Assembly: GCA_003254885.1 (NCBI GenBank)
Contig: QANT01005428.1
Span: 1-64,000, forward strand
DNA: 64,000 nucleotides
Source: Purshia tridentata
Lineage: Eukaryota; Streptophyta; Magnoliopsida; Rosales; Rosaceae
Direction of reading: 5' to 3'
The position numbers and the translations under genes are program-made. A model generated the notes under the pieces. The model was given only the letters and a program-made list of their open reading frames with translations, did no database searches and had not been told where the DNA came from. Of this stretch, positions 35,201-47,379 are shown piece by piece (positions within the stretch are counted from its first letter, which is position 1; every line of letters starts with the position of its first letter).

Positions 35201-38092
35201 GCAGTTCTCGAGTTGTTGCTATTTCTCAAGCAGCTCAGGTATACCTGTGTATGTAAAGTTTCTCCAATATTTCTTAGCTTCTGCTTAACCAGTGTTTGAG
35301 TATGTAGTGTCTTGTGTATTGCAGATACACTGTTTTGATGCCACGACATTAGAGAGGGAATATACAATTCTTACCAATCCTATAGTTACGGGATTTCCTG
35401 GTTCTGGAGGTATAGGTTGTGGACCTCTTGCAGTAGGCAAGAGATGGTTGGCTTATAGTGGAAGTCCTGTTGCAGGATCCAATTCCGGGCGTGTCAATCC
35501 ACAGCATCTGACTCCGTCTGCAAGTTTTTCTGGGTTTCCTTCTAATGGGAGCCTGGTTGCTCACTATGCAAAAGAGTCAAGCAAGCAACTAGCTGCTGGG
35601 ATTGTAACCCTGGGAGACATGGGATATAAGAAGCTGTCCCGCTACTGCTCTGAGCTTATACCTGATAGTAATACTTCTCCTCAATCAGGGAATCCTGGCT
35701 GGAAAGGCAATGGAAATGTTAATGGCCAGTACACAGACACAGATATTGTTGGAATGGTACATATTGTTCATCTCAGTTCTGTTTCCATTCGAAGCTATAA
35801 TTTTTTTTTTACTTGGATTTGACTGCTGTTGATATATTATGTGAATGAGTAAATGCATTCACTTGCTGAATAGAAACTGTTTGGAAAATGTTCTTATACT
35901 AACTAATACTATGAAGTCTACCATTTATTTCATGGAATGATATTCTTGTTGGTAGCATGGTAATACTCATCATGTGCATGACTTAATTATTGTCGTTTCT
36001 ACCAATTCATTTTTTTAAAAAAAAATTTTCTTAGAAGGGTTAGTGATACCCTTCTGATCCTTTCATATTCAATTATTTGGGTTCCATGTGCTTATTATGT
36101 TGTTTGGTTTGTCAGGTCATTGTCAGAGATATTGTCAGTAAAGTTGTTATTGCACAATTCAGGGCGCACAGGAGTCCTATTTCTGCATTATGCTTTGATC
36201 CTAGTGGCACCCTTTTAGTGACTGCTTCGGTTCAGGGGCATAACATCAATGTTTTTAAAATAATGCCTGGATCCCCTGGAAGCTCCTCTTCAACTGATGC
36301 TGGCACATCTTATGTACATCTTTACAGATTACAACGTGGATTTACCAATGCAGTAAGAGCTGTGTTCTTGTTTCGTCTTTCCTTCTTGGAAATGCCATTG
36401 TAGCAGCAATCACTTGTTTGATATTAAATTTTTTTTCATTCCTTTTTGTCTTTTTCCAGATCATACAGGACATCAGTTTTAGTGACGACAGCAACTGGAT
36501 TATGGTTAGTTCCTCCAGGGGGACAAGCCATCTATTTGCTATAAATCCTTGGGGAGGATTAAATCTTCCCACTGCTGATGCTAGTTTTACTACCAAAAAT
36601 ACTGGATTGGGTGTCACAACTAGATCGGCAGTTCGTTGGCCAACTAATTCAGGTTTGCAAATGCCTAATCAGTCAAGCCTCTGTTCAGCTGGTCCCCCAG
36701 TTACACTTTCTGTTGTTAGTCGAATAAGAAACGGGAATAATAGTTGGAGAGGCACTGTAAGTGGTGCTGCAGCAGCTGCGACAGGCAAGATGAGTTCCCT
36801 TTCTGGGGCAATTGCTTCTTCTTTCCACAATTGCAAAGGCAATGCTTCGTATGTGGATTGCAGCTCTTCGAAGGCTAAGTACCACCTTTTGGTTTTTTCT
36901 CCTTCTGGTTGCATGATACAATATGCATTGCGAGTATCAAATGGTCTAGATTCTGCAACTGTGACTGGGTTGAACACTGCTTATGAGTCAGGTCCGGAGT
37001 GCGATGCAAGATTAGTAGTCGAAGCTATCCAAAAGTGGAATGTATGTCAAAAACAAAACCTAAGAGAACGAGAGGATAACACTGACATATATGGCGAGAA
37101 TGGAAATCTAGACAATAATAAGATATATCCTGAAGAAATGAAGAAGGGAAACACCGTTCATCCTGAAGCTTGCGGTACTGTCACGAAAGCAAAGATCAGC
37201 CATGAGGAAAAACATCATTTATATATTTCAGAAGCTGAACTGCAGATGCATGAAGCTCGGAGTCCACTGTGGGCAAAACCTGAGGTATTTCTTTTGAGCA
37301 TTGGACAATCCAAAAATGTGATTATGCATGCCTTTCATACAAATTTTTCAGTTTGCTGTTTGACATGCACTTGCTCTTGTAAAATTGTTGGCCAGATATA
37401 CTTTCAGTCGATGATGGTGGAAGGTGTTGAAATGGATGATGAAACAACTCAGGGAGGGGAAATTGAGGTTGAAAGGATTCCGACTCGTATGATTGAAGCA
37501 AGGTCAAGAGATTTGGTCCCAGTTTTTGATTATCTTCAAACTCCCATATTCCACCAAACAAGGTGAGCTGAAGTTGTATGCATCGATTTATTTACCAGCT
37601 CCTGGTGATGCAATTGTTTCTTATATATCACATGCTCTTTGTAATATCTTTTTGTTAAGTTGCCTCTTTCATGCACAACAGCGAGAGATTGTATTATGCA
37701 TATGATTCCATCTTCTCTTATGCAGGGTTGCTGCTGTAGATAACAATATTAGTGGGCAACTTCTGCATCAGAGGTCTGGGATATCTGAAAATGGCAGGCT
37801 TTCATGCAGAAGCAGCTCAAGCTCTCTTGACACCATGACTGACAGTGGTGCTGGAGTGGTACAACTTCACAAGGGCATTGAAGAAACTGGGCAGGGTGGT
37901 CCTCAGATGCCAATAGAAAGCAAGGGACTTGTAAATAACAATGACAGCCCAAAGACAGAGACTCAGTTTGAGACTGTAAATAATAGAGAGAGCAGCTTAG
38001 GAATGGAGGGTCAACTCAAGTTTGTAAATAGTAACATAGAAGACCTGGGTATGGAGAATCTTTTTGGAGACGAAGGTGATGATCTTGATTAG
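32257..38092 (+). CDS. ATG18H: ATG18h-like autophagy protein (WD40 PROPPIN with BCAS3 domain)
   Basis: Seven exons: 32257-32454, 34786-35238, 35325-35756, 36116-36352, 36460-37284, 37396-37562, 37726-38092. They give 2679 nt or 892 residues. The start MRNDGGQKQQVGVPRP was chosen because NGFIPNSFRAISSYLR soon after aligns with the N-terminus of plant ATG18f/g/h. An in-frame ATG at 32179 would add 26 residues, including a hydrophobic stretch. The N-terminal half is a seven-bladed beta-propeller (DQVNWAGFDQL, GYLSGFQVWDVEEADNV, FRAHRSPISALCFDPSGTLL). At the site of the phosphoinositide-binding FRRG motif it has LQRG (YRLQRGFTNA). The second half holds the BCAS3 domain and an acidic tail ending FGDEGDDLD. 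ATG18 proteins bind PI3P on autophagosome precursor membranes. The 2.3-kb intron 1 is unusually long for this gene. ATG18h versus ATG18g was decided from overall resemblance. Confidence 0.93.
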
Positions 38093-39399
38093 AGGTACGT
38101 CTATCTTACTGGTGTATATGTGTTTGTGGGATATAAATAATGTGCTTACTGAAGTTCTGGATAAGGATTTAGATTGGGGATCTTGTGGAAATGTCTTCAC
38201 CAAATGAAGTGAGTATGATTACATAGCTAGTGGGATGCTTCAAAGGAGACATCATAGTTGTTTGAACTTAGTGACCTGTGGTGTACAAGCATGACGCCCT
38301 AGGCATGACATTCGTTCTCTCCAACTTGTTATTCATTTGTTCTTGATAAATCTTATATGCTGCAAGATGCCAATGCTTTACATATATTCTGAATTTATGT
38401 ATGTGAGATAAACAAAATATACGCTATTAAATTTTCGTATATAATTTGAGCGAACACTTGGTTTTTCATTGGGGTCATAAGTATGATTATAACTTCTATT
38501 GCTTGTAGATCTAGGGTGGGGTCTCTAGTTATGCATCTACAGAAACACTGATTTCCATTCTTCACATTACTTTTATCTTGCCAAATTATGGCCATATTAT
38601 TCCATTTGTATGCTTTCATGTAGTAGTGTTTTAAGTTGCTCTTTGTTTTTATTTGTCTCAGGTGTGCAGATATTCTTTGATTCTCCTGGGAGGTTAACAC
38701 TGTTAATACTATGGGGTGGTCTGTAGAGAGGCATAAGCAATAGGGAGGGGGATTTACTGATGTGGAATTGTGGATACTATGATGTTGGGGGAATTTCATC
38801 TTTCTGTTGACTTTGTAAATAAATGACCATAAATTTCCAATAATCAGTTATAATATGTAAATAATAGCATTACGTTCATACTTCTTCTCGATCTCTCTTT
38901 TTATTCTATTATGCTTTAAATTTTCCTGTTGCCATTCTTGTTCGTTTTAGTTCTGGTTTGCAAAGAGGTCAGAACTCTCTGCTTCCTCAAGGTTGTGCTT
39001 TAAAAATTCTCTAAAGTCCAGGTCTCTAACTTTAAGTAAAAACTTTGAACAATGTTGGAACCCTTTAGCCCCTGATGGGGATTTGTTATAATTTGGACTA
39101 TGGACTGGTTTTACAATTGGACAGTGTTATTTAACCAACGTTTTATTTCCATCTTACATGACCTTCTCAGTTCTCACATTGGGTTTTATCATATTGTCGT
39201 CTTTTTAATGCAATGATGTGATGTGCTACATCCATTGAGAAAAGAAAGTTGGAAATCTCTCAAATACCAAGTTTCAATGACTTGAATGAAGAAAACTGAC
39301 GGTTCTTATCAATTTTTGTTTCATTCAAAAACTCTTATGGGGTAGCACAAGTTCTACAACGACATTTATTTAGTTTTTTCTCTACAAAACTCATAAAAT
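38093..39399. other. Intergenic and ATG18h 3' flank, no gene seen
   Basis: The first few hundred bases are probably ATG18h 3' UTR, possibly spliced, since AG-GTACGT directly follows the stop codon. No other coding content is visible. Confidence 0.5.
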
Positions 39400-39786
39400 T
39401 CAATAATTAAATGTATAAAATCCTCCTCGTTGCTGTTCATCTGTTTTAGCTTCTGGGAAACTGGCAGCTTTAATTATCAGTGCTTCTACCTCCCTGAGCA
39501 ACCTTGCCACTTCACTACTGGCTCTACACCGCTTTCTGCAATCTAATAAACATCCACAACGTTTCTTCTTCTTCTTGTTGACAACCATACCTGCTTGCAT
39601 CAAACTCACTTTGCGTTCAAGCTCTTCTACTTCTCTAAGCCATAATTCTTCTACTTGTGTAAGTGCTTTTCCATCTTTCTGATCAGCTGATACCAACTAT
39701 TGCTGGAAACCATTCCCAACCTCCATGAGATTTTTCATCTCCTTCTCTAAATCGTCTAGGTTCTTTTGGAATCTGACTTTGTTCAT
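39400..39786 (-). pseudogene. N-terminal CC-domain fragment of a CC-NB-LRR resistance gene
   Basis: Reading from ATG at 39786, the frame gives MNKVRFQKNLDDLEKEMKNL and, after an in-frame TAG at 39697-39699, continues VSADQKDGKALTQVEELWLR, EVEELERKVSLMQAGMVV, a Lys/Cys-rich block and SSEVARLLREVEALI before stopping at 39400. This is the coiled-coil region of RPS2-like plant NLRs (the WLREVEELE and EVARLLREV blocks). No NB-ARC or LRR follows. The nonsense codon and missing domains mark it as a relic, about 1.2 kb downstream of an intact NLR in the same orientation. It is not a copy of that gene's own N-terminus, which differs clearly. Confidence 0.78.
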
Positions 39787-40971
39787 GATACCAGAACATG
39801 TACAGCAACGAAAGTATGGGACAGTTTGTCCCATACTGAAGCAAATATTGAAATCACAATATCCATGGCAGAAACTTTGGTATATGGAGGTGTCAGATAG
39901 TAGATACGCTTAACAAGGTTCGGAGCAGGCAAGAAACTCGGACCAAGTTATATAAAGAAATCCATTGTAAAGTCTGGGTGACTATTCATGCAATCATTTT
40001 GTCTCCTTTTAACGTATTTTTCCGCAAGATTTTGCTTCTTGATTATTACATGTTCAACATGGGTTTTTTATTATGATTATATGCCAGCTGTCCAAGCTAA
40101 GATTTTTTCTTGGTTATATACGTGTTCGATATGGGCCTTGGATGGTAGTGCCAAACTATTTGCACCTGTTAGGAAGCCATTAGATGTTTTATATGTTGAC
40201 TGCAGATTGTTGAGTTGGACCCTCTACCTTAGTATTCAGGTCAAGCCTGATGGATGGACTTATTAGACCCCCTGACCCTAGTTTCTTTTCCAGTCTTAAT
40301 TGAAGAAGAAACTCCCAGAAAAGAAAATAACTTCTCATGCTGCAACATAGCCAAACCTGTGGTCAAATATTGTGGATGATGAGTTCTCGTTAGGCCTATA
40401 ATCACAATTCAAACTAATCTACCACGAGAGAATGTGCTATCAATAGTTACGACAACAATGTGCTTTCAATACATACACTCTCCCAACTGTTTTGAATTTA
40501 TTTGCCTGCGATAAGAACGAGGAGACAAGCTTAAATTGTCAAAATTATATAACAAGCAAAAGAACTAGTTGGCAAGGAACAAAACTTAAATGGTAACAAG
40601 AGCTTTTTCTTGGTGTCTTAAAATAGTAAAATGTCACTAGCATACAAGGGAGTTCTTATCAATGCATTACAGTAACAACTACTAAAATATTGTTACAAAC
40701 AAGGAAATTAAACCCATTAAGGCATGAAATGTCTTTAGAACTTTTCCTGAACTTGCTCATCACTTTGTACGGATCCTCACATCTTCAGGCCTACAAACAA
40801 GAAAGATGGTTTAAAATATGTAAGATTAGTCAGAAAATATAATTTATACTATAGCAATTTGTGCACATGAATTGCCATTGCTATTGTAAACATAAACTCA
40901 AATGAAAAACAACAAAAGATACTATGAGTATGAGACAATTTTCTAACCTATCTATCATCTCTTGCCAGCAT
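39787..40971. other. Intergenic, no gene seen
   Basis: Between the NLR fragment and the intact NLR. Some of it may be further decayed NLR sequence or NLR 3' UTR, but I could not recognise any. Confidence 0.45.
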
Positions 40972-43900
40972 TTAGTTGTCTGCACATGCTTGGAATCGTT
41001 GCTGAAGACTGGTCTTATCTCCATCATCTCCCCACCTAAGAATATTCCACCAACTCAAATCTCCTCTAATTTCTTTAACAGTTAGTGCATCGCAGGCTCT
41101 GAGGGGAAGCTTCTCCAGCTTGGGGCAGTTGCTCACCTCAATCCTCTCCAGAGCAGACCATTCCACTGCCCTTGAACAAATAGTTGTTAAACTCTCCATA
41201 TCCTCGAGTTCTATGGTTTTCAACTTTGGAAGCGTTTCATAGAAATTTATTTTTGAAATAATTTGATTCATCCTCCTGCAGTCACTTACCTTGATTTCTT
41301 CTACGTTTTGAACCAATCGAAGTAAAGCAAAGGATATGAGGTTCTTTAATCTTCCACATCCCACCACTTTAATGGTCCTTAATTTGCCAAGGCATCCTCT
41401 GGGAATTACCCTGTCCAACGTGGTTTCTAAGTTATTTAGGCGATGGAGAGTTAAACGCTCCACATTTGGCAATGTGGTCCTAAAAGTTCTTTCACCAATT
41501 AACAAACTAGTTATGCAGTCACAATTTGATATGGCAAGATACCTTAAGTTTGGAAGACCACAATCGGCAACTATATCAGATAAACTACTTATACCTCCAC
41601 ATTTGACCAGGTCCAAAGCACTTGCACTGTACAATAACCCCTCGAGGCCTCTTTTCAAGAGGTCAACCCCTCTAAGGATGACCCTTTTCTTGTCATGTTG
41701 CGTCGGTAAATAGCTTGAATCACAGCTCCTTTCACTAATCCGTATGGTGAACTCTTTCAATCTTCCAAACCAAGAACCAGCAGAGTCTAAGGCAACACAA
41801 TCAACTGTGTCTAGTCTTATGTGAAGAACTGAAAGTCGCTGCAAGGATAACAATTCATCAAATGCTGCTCCTTCTACATTATGTTTCACATCCCACTTAT
41901 AAGCACTGAAAGACATGTCCAAGACCTCAAGACTAGATAATCCTGATATGCTTCCAGCTATGATGCTTTCTAAGTGGTGAGTGTGTGACAAGTTTAGATC
42001 TCTCAGATGAATTAGCTCTCCCATGTCTTTTGGAAGTTCTCTTATTCGAGTGCCATAGAGATCAAGCACCTGGAGTTTATGAAGATCTCCAAGTTGGGGT
42101 AGATTTTCTAGAAAAGAGCAGTCTCTTAAGAGAAGAGTGTGTATCTCCCTTAGCTGAAGAAGAGAAGAGGGCAAGGAAGCTATTTGTGTGCTGCTTAAAT
42201 TCAAGAATCTTATTGCTCTAACTTTCTGAAAGAAACCATCAGGGATTTTATTTAGAGGATTACATTGGAGGAACAACACAGTAAGGTTAGAACACCCCAG
42301 CAATCGACATGGCAAACTTGTTACCGATTTTTTCATAAATGAAACTCTTCTGAAAGATTTATGCAGCTTTTCTTGCATTCCTTGCAATGAACTGCTGAAA
42401 AACCCGGTTTCTTTCTCATTTGAGGATATCCACATGGCTACTTCCCTCAGTACACTGTGCATCTTTACAGTTCCAAGACCTTCACCCTGTTCTAACATGC
42501 AAGAGTCCTTCAAATATTCAAGTTTTGCAATCCCATCATTGAATGACTCCTCTAAAGTTTGATGTCCAACAATTAATCCCTCAGCAATCCAGCAATATAT
42601 TAGTTCCCTTGTATTAATTAAGAAATTTTCTGGGTACAATGAACAAGATAAGAAGCACCACTTTAAAATCTTACTTGGCAGTGAGTTATAACTCAATTCC
42701 AATCGCAGATACACCTTGTCGAAACTCCCATAATGTGGTGCCGAATGCTTCAATTGCCAGAGTGCATTCTTCCATAGCTGAATCATTGTTTTATCCCTCA
42801 TGGACTTCCCCATAGTCTCAATTGCCAGAGGTAAGCCACCGCATTCCCTAGCAATATCTCTTGCTAGATGGTTTATGTCTTCTGACTCCACTATGGTACC
42901 AGCCTTTTGTGCAAATAAATTCCAAGCCTCTTCTTCATTCAGAAGTTCCATCTTTATTTCTTTATCAGTCATCATTTCCCTACACACAGAAAGAGATCGA
43001 GTTGTCAATAGGATCTTACAGTTTGCTTGATCGTCATCACCATCTGGTATCCCCACCATGTCCAAATCAATTTTCTCCCAAACATCATCAAGAATGAGCA
43101 GGAACCTGTTGTAAAAATACCAATGAGCTTTCACAAATTAGGACCAAATGTTGTAACAAATTTTAACAGTAAAGTAAGATTTAAACAAATAATAGAATCA
43201 AAAGGTGGATATGAAATTAACATAAATTTAGCAAGATAGTGTGGAAAAATCAGTCTTGGATCAAACAGTTACATAACCTTTTTCCTGACTTTAATGCTCG
43301 ATGTAGTCTACAAGCCCTACAAGCCATGCTCTCTTCTGCATTCAGTGCTAAATTCAATCTCTCAGCAACTCGAGATTGAACCTTTTTCATGTCCAAGTCA
43401 TTGGACACAGGGACCCAGATGACCATATCAAAGAACCTTGAGGCAGAAGACTTAAGCTGATTGTTCAAGGTTTTTACTAGAGTAGTCTTCCCTGAACCTC
43501 CCATTCCATAAACAGCAATACTAGTGATCCCATTATCAACCAAAAATTCCATAAGCTGCTTTAGCTTCTCTTGTGCTTTCTGACCAACAAGAGATGGGGC
43601 TGGAATATGCTCGACAGGTACATCACGAAGCTTCCTATCATACAGCAGAGGTGGAAGATCGAATGCTTCACTAATTAGTTGTTTCACTTCCTCGTACTTC
43701 TTTGCTGCACGTTTGCTAAGTTGGTATCTCTGGCGCATGTTAGAGTCAAGAACACACCCCTGGCCATCAGAAGCATCAATGTGACCTGCCTCCAAAAGTG
43801 GTTGTGCTTTACATTTGATCTCCGTAACCACAAGTTCGATTTCCTCAACCTTTTTAAGCCACTCTATAACTCGTCTTGTTGGATACCTCCCTTCTATGTT

Positions 43901-44071
43901 TTCTATTTCAATATCTTCTGTTATTTCATCCTTTCGAAAAGTGAGCTTTTGCAGTTCCGTCTCCAAAGTTTGGATGTTTTTTTGGAAATTTTTCAGAATG
44001 GAAAACCGTGAAAACATGGATTTGGTGAAGTATTTACCAATTTCAACAATGAAAGCACCAAAGGTTTCCAT
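40972..44071 (-). CDS. CC-NB-LRR (NLR) disease resistance protein, At4g27190/RPS2-like, with MHS for MHD
   Basis: Two exons, 44071-43278 and 43105-40972, joined in frame at GK|RFLLILDDVW; 975 residues. Residues 1-150 form the coiled coil. The NB-ARC has the P-loop GMGGSGKTT (about 189-197), RNBS-A region (FFDMVIWVPVS), kinase-2 LLILDDVW (about 267-274), RNBS-B CKILLTTRS, GLPL (355-358) and RNBS-D CFLSCSLYPE (about 415-424). The MHD motif reads MHS (480-482; Ser codon at 42454-42456). About 16 irregular LRRs follow (IRFLNLSSTQIASLPSSLL, LQVLDLYGTRIRELPKDM). NLRs are intracellular immune receptors; the MHD Asp helps hold the ADP-bound resting state. The intron inside NB-ARC before kinase-2 is typical of this clade. 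The frame is intact, so the gene is probably functional. Confidence 0.94.
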
Positions 44072-47000
44072 GGTTCACAATTTGGCTTCAAAGGGAGCTA
44101 AGGCCAAGGAATGGGGTGGGAGTAACCAAGTAATTGTACTTCGCCAGTGGAGCTATGAGTTCAGTTTGGGATTACACTTTAATAGTTATTTATCATATGC
44201 TTTTATAGACTCTTTTTTTTAGCCAGAAGCTATTACGGTCTTAGAATCCAAGAATGAGCAAAGTAAACGTAATTAAATTTATCGATGGACCATTGGAGAG
44301 ACAGAGAGAGAAGAAACAAGAACAAGAGCAGAAAATTAATATTTTATCACATCTAACGTGAAGTTCCAAAAACATGGAAGGTGCCATTAAATTTCCTAGT
44401 CTATCAGCTTCATTAACCCGTCCTTAGTTCTACACTCCAATTTGTGAAGGAGGTCTTTGATTTACACAACCCCTGCTGGCTCTTGGATTAACACCAGAAT
44501 AATGCGAAGAATGTAGTGACACATTCCTCATGTAATTGACTATTATATTATCCTGGTCCAATTGAAATGCAGTAAATGAGTCCTTGTTACTTCCAAGAAC
44601 ATACTACAAAGATGTGATATCTGATGCGACTTTCCGAGATTTTTCGCAAAATCATCATCAACAACAAAGCATTAAAATGGGGCATGTGCATCACAAGTAC
44701 TTCTAATAAGTATACCAAATTTTCCAGGTTTATGTCAGATTCCTCATATTTCTGAATTTAAAATAGAAGCTACGAAATACAAAGTGACACTAGTCTAAGG
44801 GTATATATGCATACTTTTCTTGGATATCATGCAAAATAGTAGAAACTTAAAGGAGCCACCAGAAAACAATGTGATAGCACCAGTAAACTGCTATCACTTT
44901 GTTGAAAGGTGAATTATTTGCAAAGAGGGTTATCCTTTTTTTTTTTTTTGGTTAGAAATACTATTACTGCTAAAGACACCAAACAAACATGGTTTCTCTG
45001 TTTATGTTTTCATGAACCACATAGAAATGTAAGACTACTGCATATTCTAATTACTAAAAAGAAGATAGAGATACCATCTGGGTCTTCTACATTTACCCAT
45101 ATATATATGAAACTTGAATTGGGAGTCATTCATACTCATAAATAGCTAGAGAGAGAGAGAGTGAGATAACTGAGCCTGTGCACCAATGTAAAGTGAGAGG
45201 TAGGTGGAGGACATCCCTTGATGGGTTTGGTCATGTCCATGCTAAAACAACATGTCGTTTGTAACCCCAACAATAGCATATTATTTTGCAGCAGCTAGCA
45301 GTCTTCCTTTTGCTGACCACCACCAAATTTCTTTGTCGTTTTTTCTTTTTCTTTTTGCTGGTACGATTCAGTGTCGTTGAATAAGATGGGAAGTTATAAG
45401 GTCCCTCTCAAAAGAGCACGCGAGAAGCATGTTGAAAGTTGAAACATTGGAATTTACTTATTAAGTAAAATGGTAAAAACAAAAAAAAAATATAAAAAAT
45501 AAATAATGAAGTAAAATTACTTGGGGATTGGCCCAATACTGCAGACAGCCCAATTTGGGAGTGGCCCATAGATGACCCAATTATTTTGGTATCTGTGATA
45601 TTTTCTTTCGGGCAAGACTTGCATGGGTAAAATGTATACAATTGTGATAGAAAATTTTTTGTCATTTTATTCTTCATTTTTTATTAGAAGATGATAGATA
45701 TTAAAACGGTCTTTATCACCTTTTGTGTCTATCTCTCACATTGTTGGTGTCTATCTCTTTAATCACTTACTAGGATAACAAAATGAGAGAGATAAATATA
45801 TAAAATGTAACTATTCTTGATAAGCAAGTTTCAAAAAAAAAAAATTGAAAGAGTAGAGGATAGCAATGGCACTGGTAGGTAAGGCAAAGTGGGCTTGCAA
45901 GTGATCTACTTGATTACAAGTAGGAGACCTATAATGAAACACAATGACCTGAAGATCACAAGCCTCATCCACAATGCAGTGCATTAGGCACTCTTTAGCT
46001 AGAAGAGCTGGAATACTGCCTTCTATCTAGTTCCTCATGTGCATCTATCTCTATAATGCATTGTGAGAAACCCTAATAATTAGCGAATTTCAGCTGCAAT
46101 AAAGATTGTCATCACTTCAAAACTTTGAGAAGAGGGCCTAAAACTTGTGTGGCTTGAACACCATCAAATCAAATTCATTTATAACACCACCTTATTAGGG
46201 ATGCTTGTTGGTTCCACAATGTTAAATGGTGGTCAAAGTTAATCTCAATTATTATCAACCAGTTTACATAATTTTAGTTCAATCCAACTTTATCCTAAAT
46301 TAGAGTCTAGTTCAATAAGTGAAATTAGATTGAGTGATCAAAGCTTTTTTATGACAAAGTTGAAACGTAAAAGACTTACCATTAAATCAACTCCAATCAC
46401 TGATTTATGCCTTGAATATGACTATGTCCAAAAATAACAGCACAAATTAATTGGTAGATTTTAGGGAGAAAAACTTCACATAAAAAGAAGAGAAGTGTTA
46501 TGAGTGATTTTTTTCTATCAGTGTTTGATTAACTACGGATTAACTTTATAGGATGTCACACCTAATGCCATTGCATAGTCTTTGTGAAAGGAGCGAATAA
46601 ATGCCATATATAATTTTGGCAATAAAAGGTCCTATTTCTTCTTCTTCTTCTTCCCCTTTTTTTTTTGCCTTCCTACAACCCATTACAATTAATTCACAAG
46701 CCAAAACCTATTTAACTCAAGACTAGTAAAGACTGAACCTCTCCCTCTTTAATTTTGGTAGAAAATAGAATCAGAGGTTCCTGAAATTTCACTCCAACAA
46801 CCAAGCCCAAAGATAGAGAGTCATTTTCCATGTAGAAACTCTGTCAAAGATACATAGTCCATTCCAAATTATTTGTGGGCTACTAAGAACCTCATGTGGA
46901 GGCAAAGCCAAGCAAACACCAAACAAAACAACCCCCCTCACATTTAATATATAATAATATTTGTTTTTATCTTTTAGATTTTCTCTTCTCCCTCAACTTC

Positions 47001-47379
47001 CCTCCTTCAAACCCAAGCCAAACCCCAAGCCAGAAAGCAAACATCAGTCCCATGTCTCTTTCTCCTTAACAACCCCTCTTCAACCCATCTCTAATTTATA
47101 ATATAGAAGTACTCCCTAAACCTTGATATTCCTATAGCCAACAAACTAAGCAAGGTTAGGTAACAGATAGCAACCTTAGTAAGCACCATCAAAACCTTCC
47201 TTTTGAACAGCATTCCCCCCACATGGGTTTTTGCAATTCCAATACTTCTTGGTTCTTGTTTGGGTGAATTTGCTTGCTTGTTTGCTGCTGCTGCCACACA
47301 CCAAAAACAACAAGCTAGAAAATATAAAACTCTGGCTGGGTTTGGATCATTTTGGTGTGTGTACTATTTTGTTGGCAAA
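44072..47379. other. 3.3-kb intergenic region between NLR and GAUT12
   Basis: Divergent interval holding the promoters of both neighbours. AT-rich with scattered homopolymers and CT/GA tracts. The GAUT12 leader probably starts in the last 300-400 bp. ACCAAAC at 46918-46924 fits the MYB46/MYB83 element (SMRE, ACC[AT]A[AC][CT]) known in secondary-wall promoters, but one 7-mer is weak evidence. No gene is seen. Confidence 0.5.

Noticed and set aside
45400-45680. Minus-strand frame 45408-45677 as a small gene
   Set aside because: The predicted protein is low-complexity and Phe-rich from AT-rich DNA, without motif or splice support.
47203-47379. N-terminal extension of GAUT12 from 47203
   Set aside because: The upstream in-frame residues have no similarity to GAUT12; the start at MQLHISPSL matches the known protein exactly.
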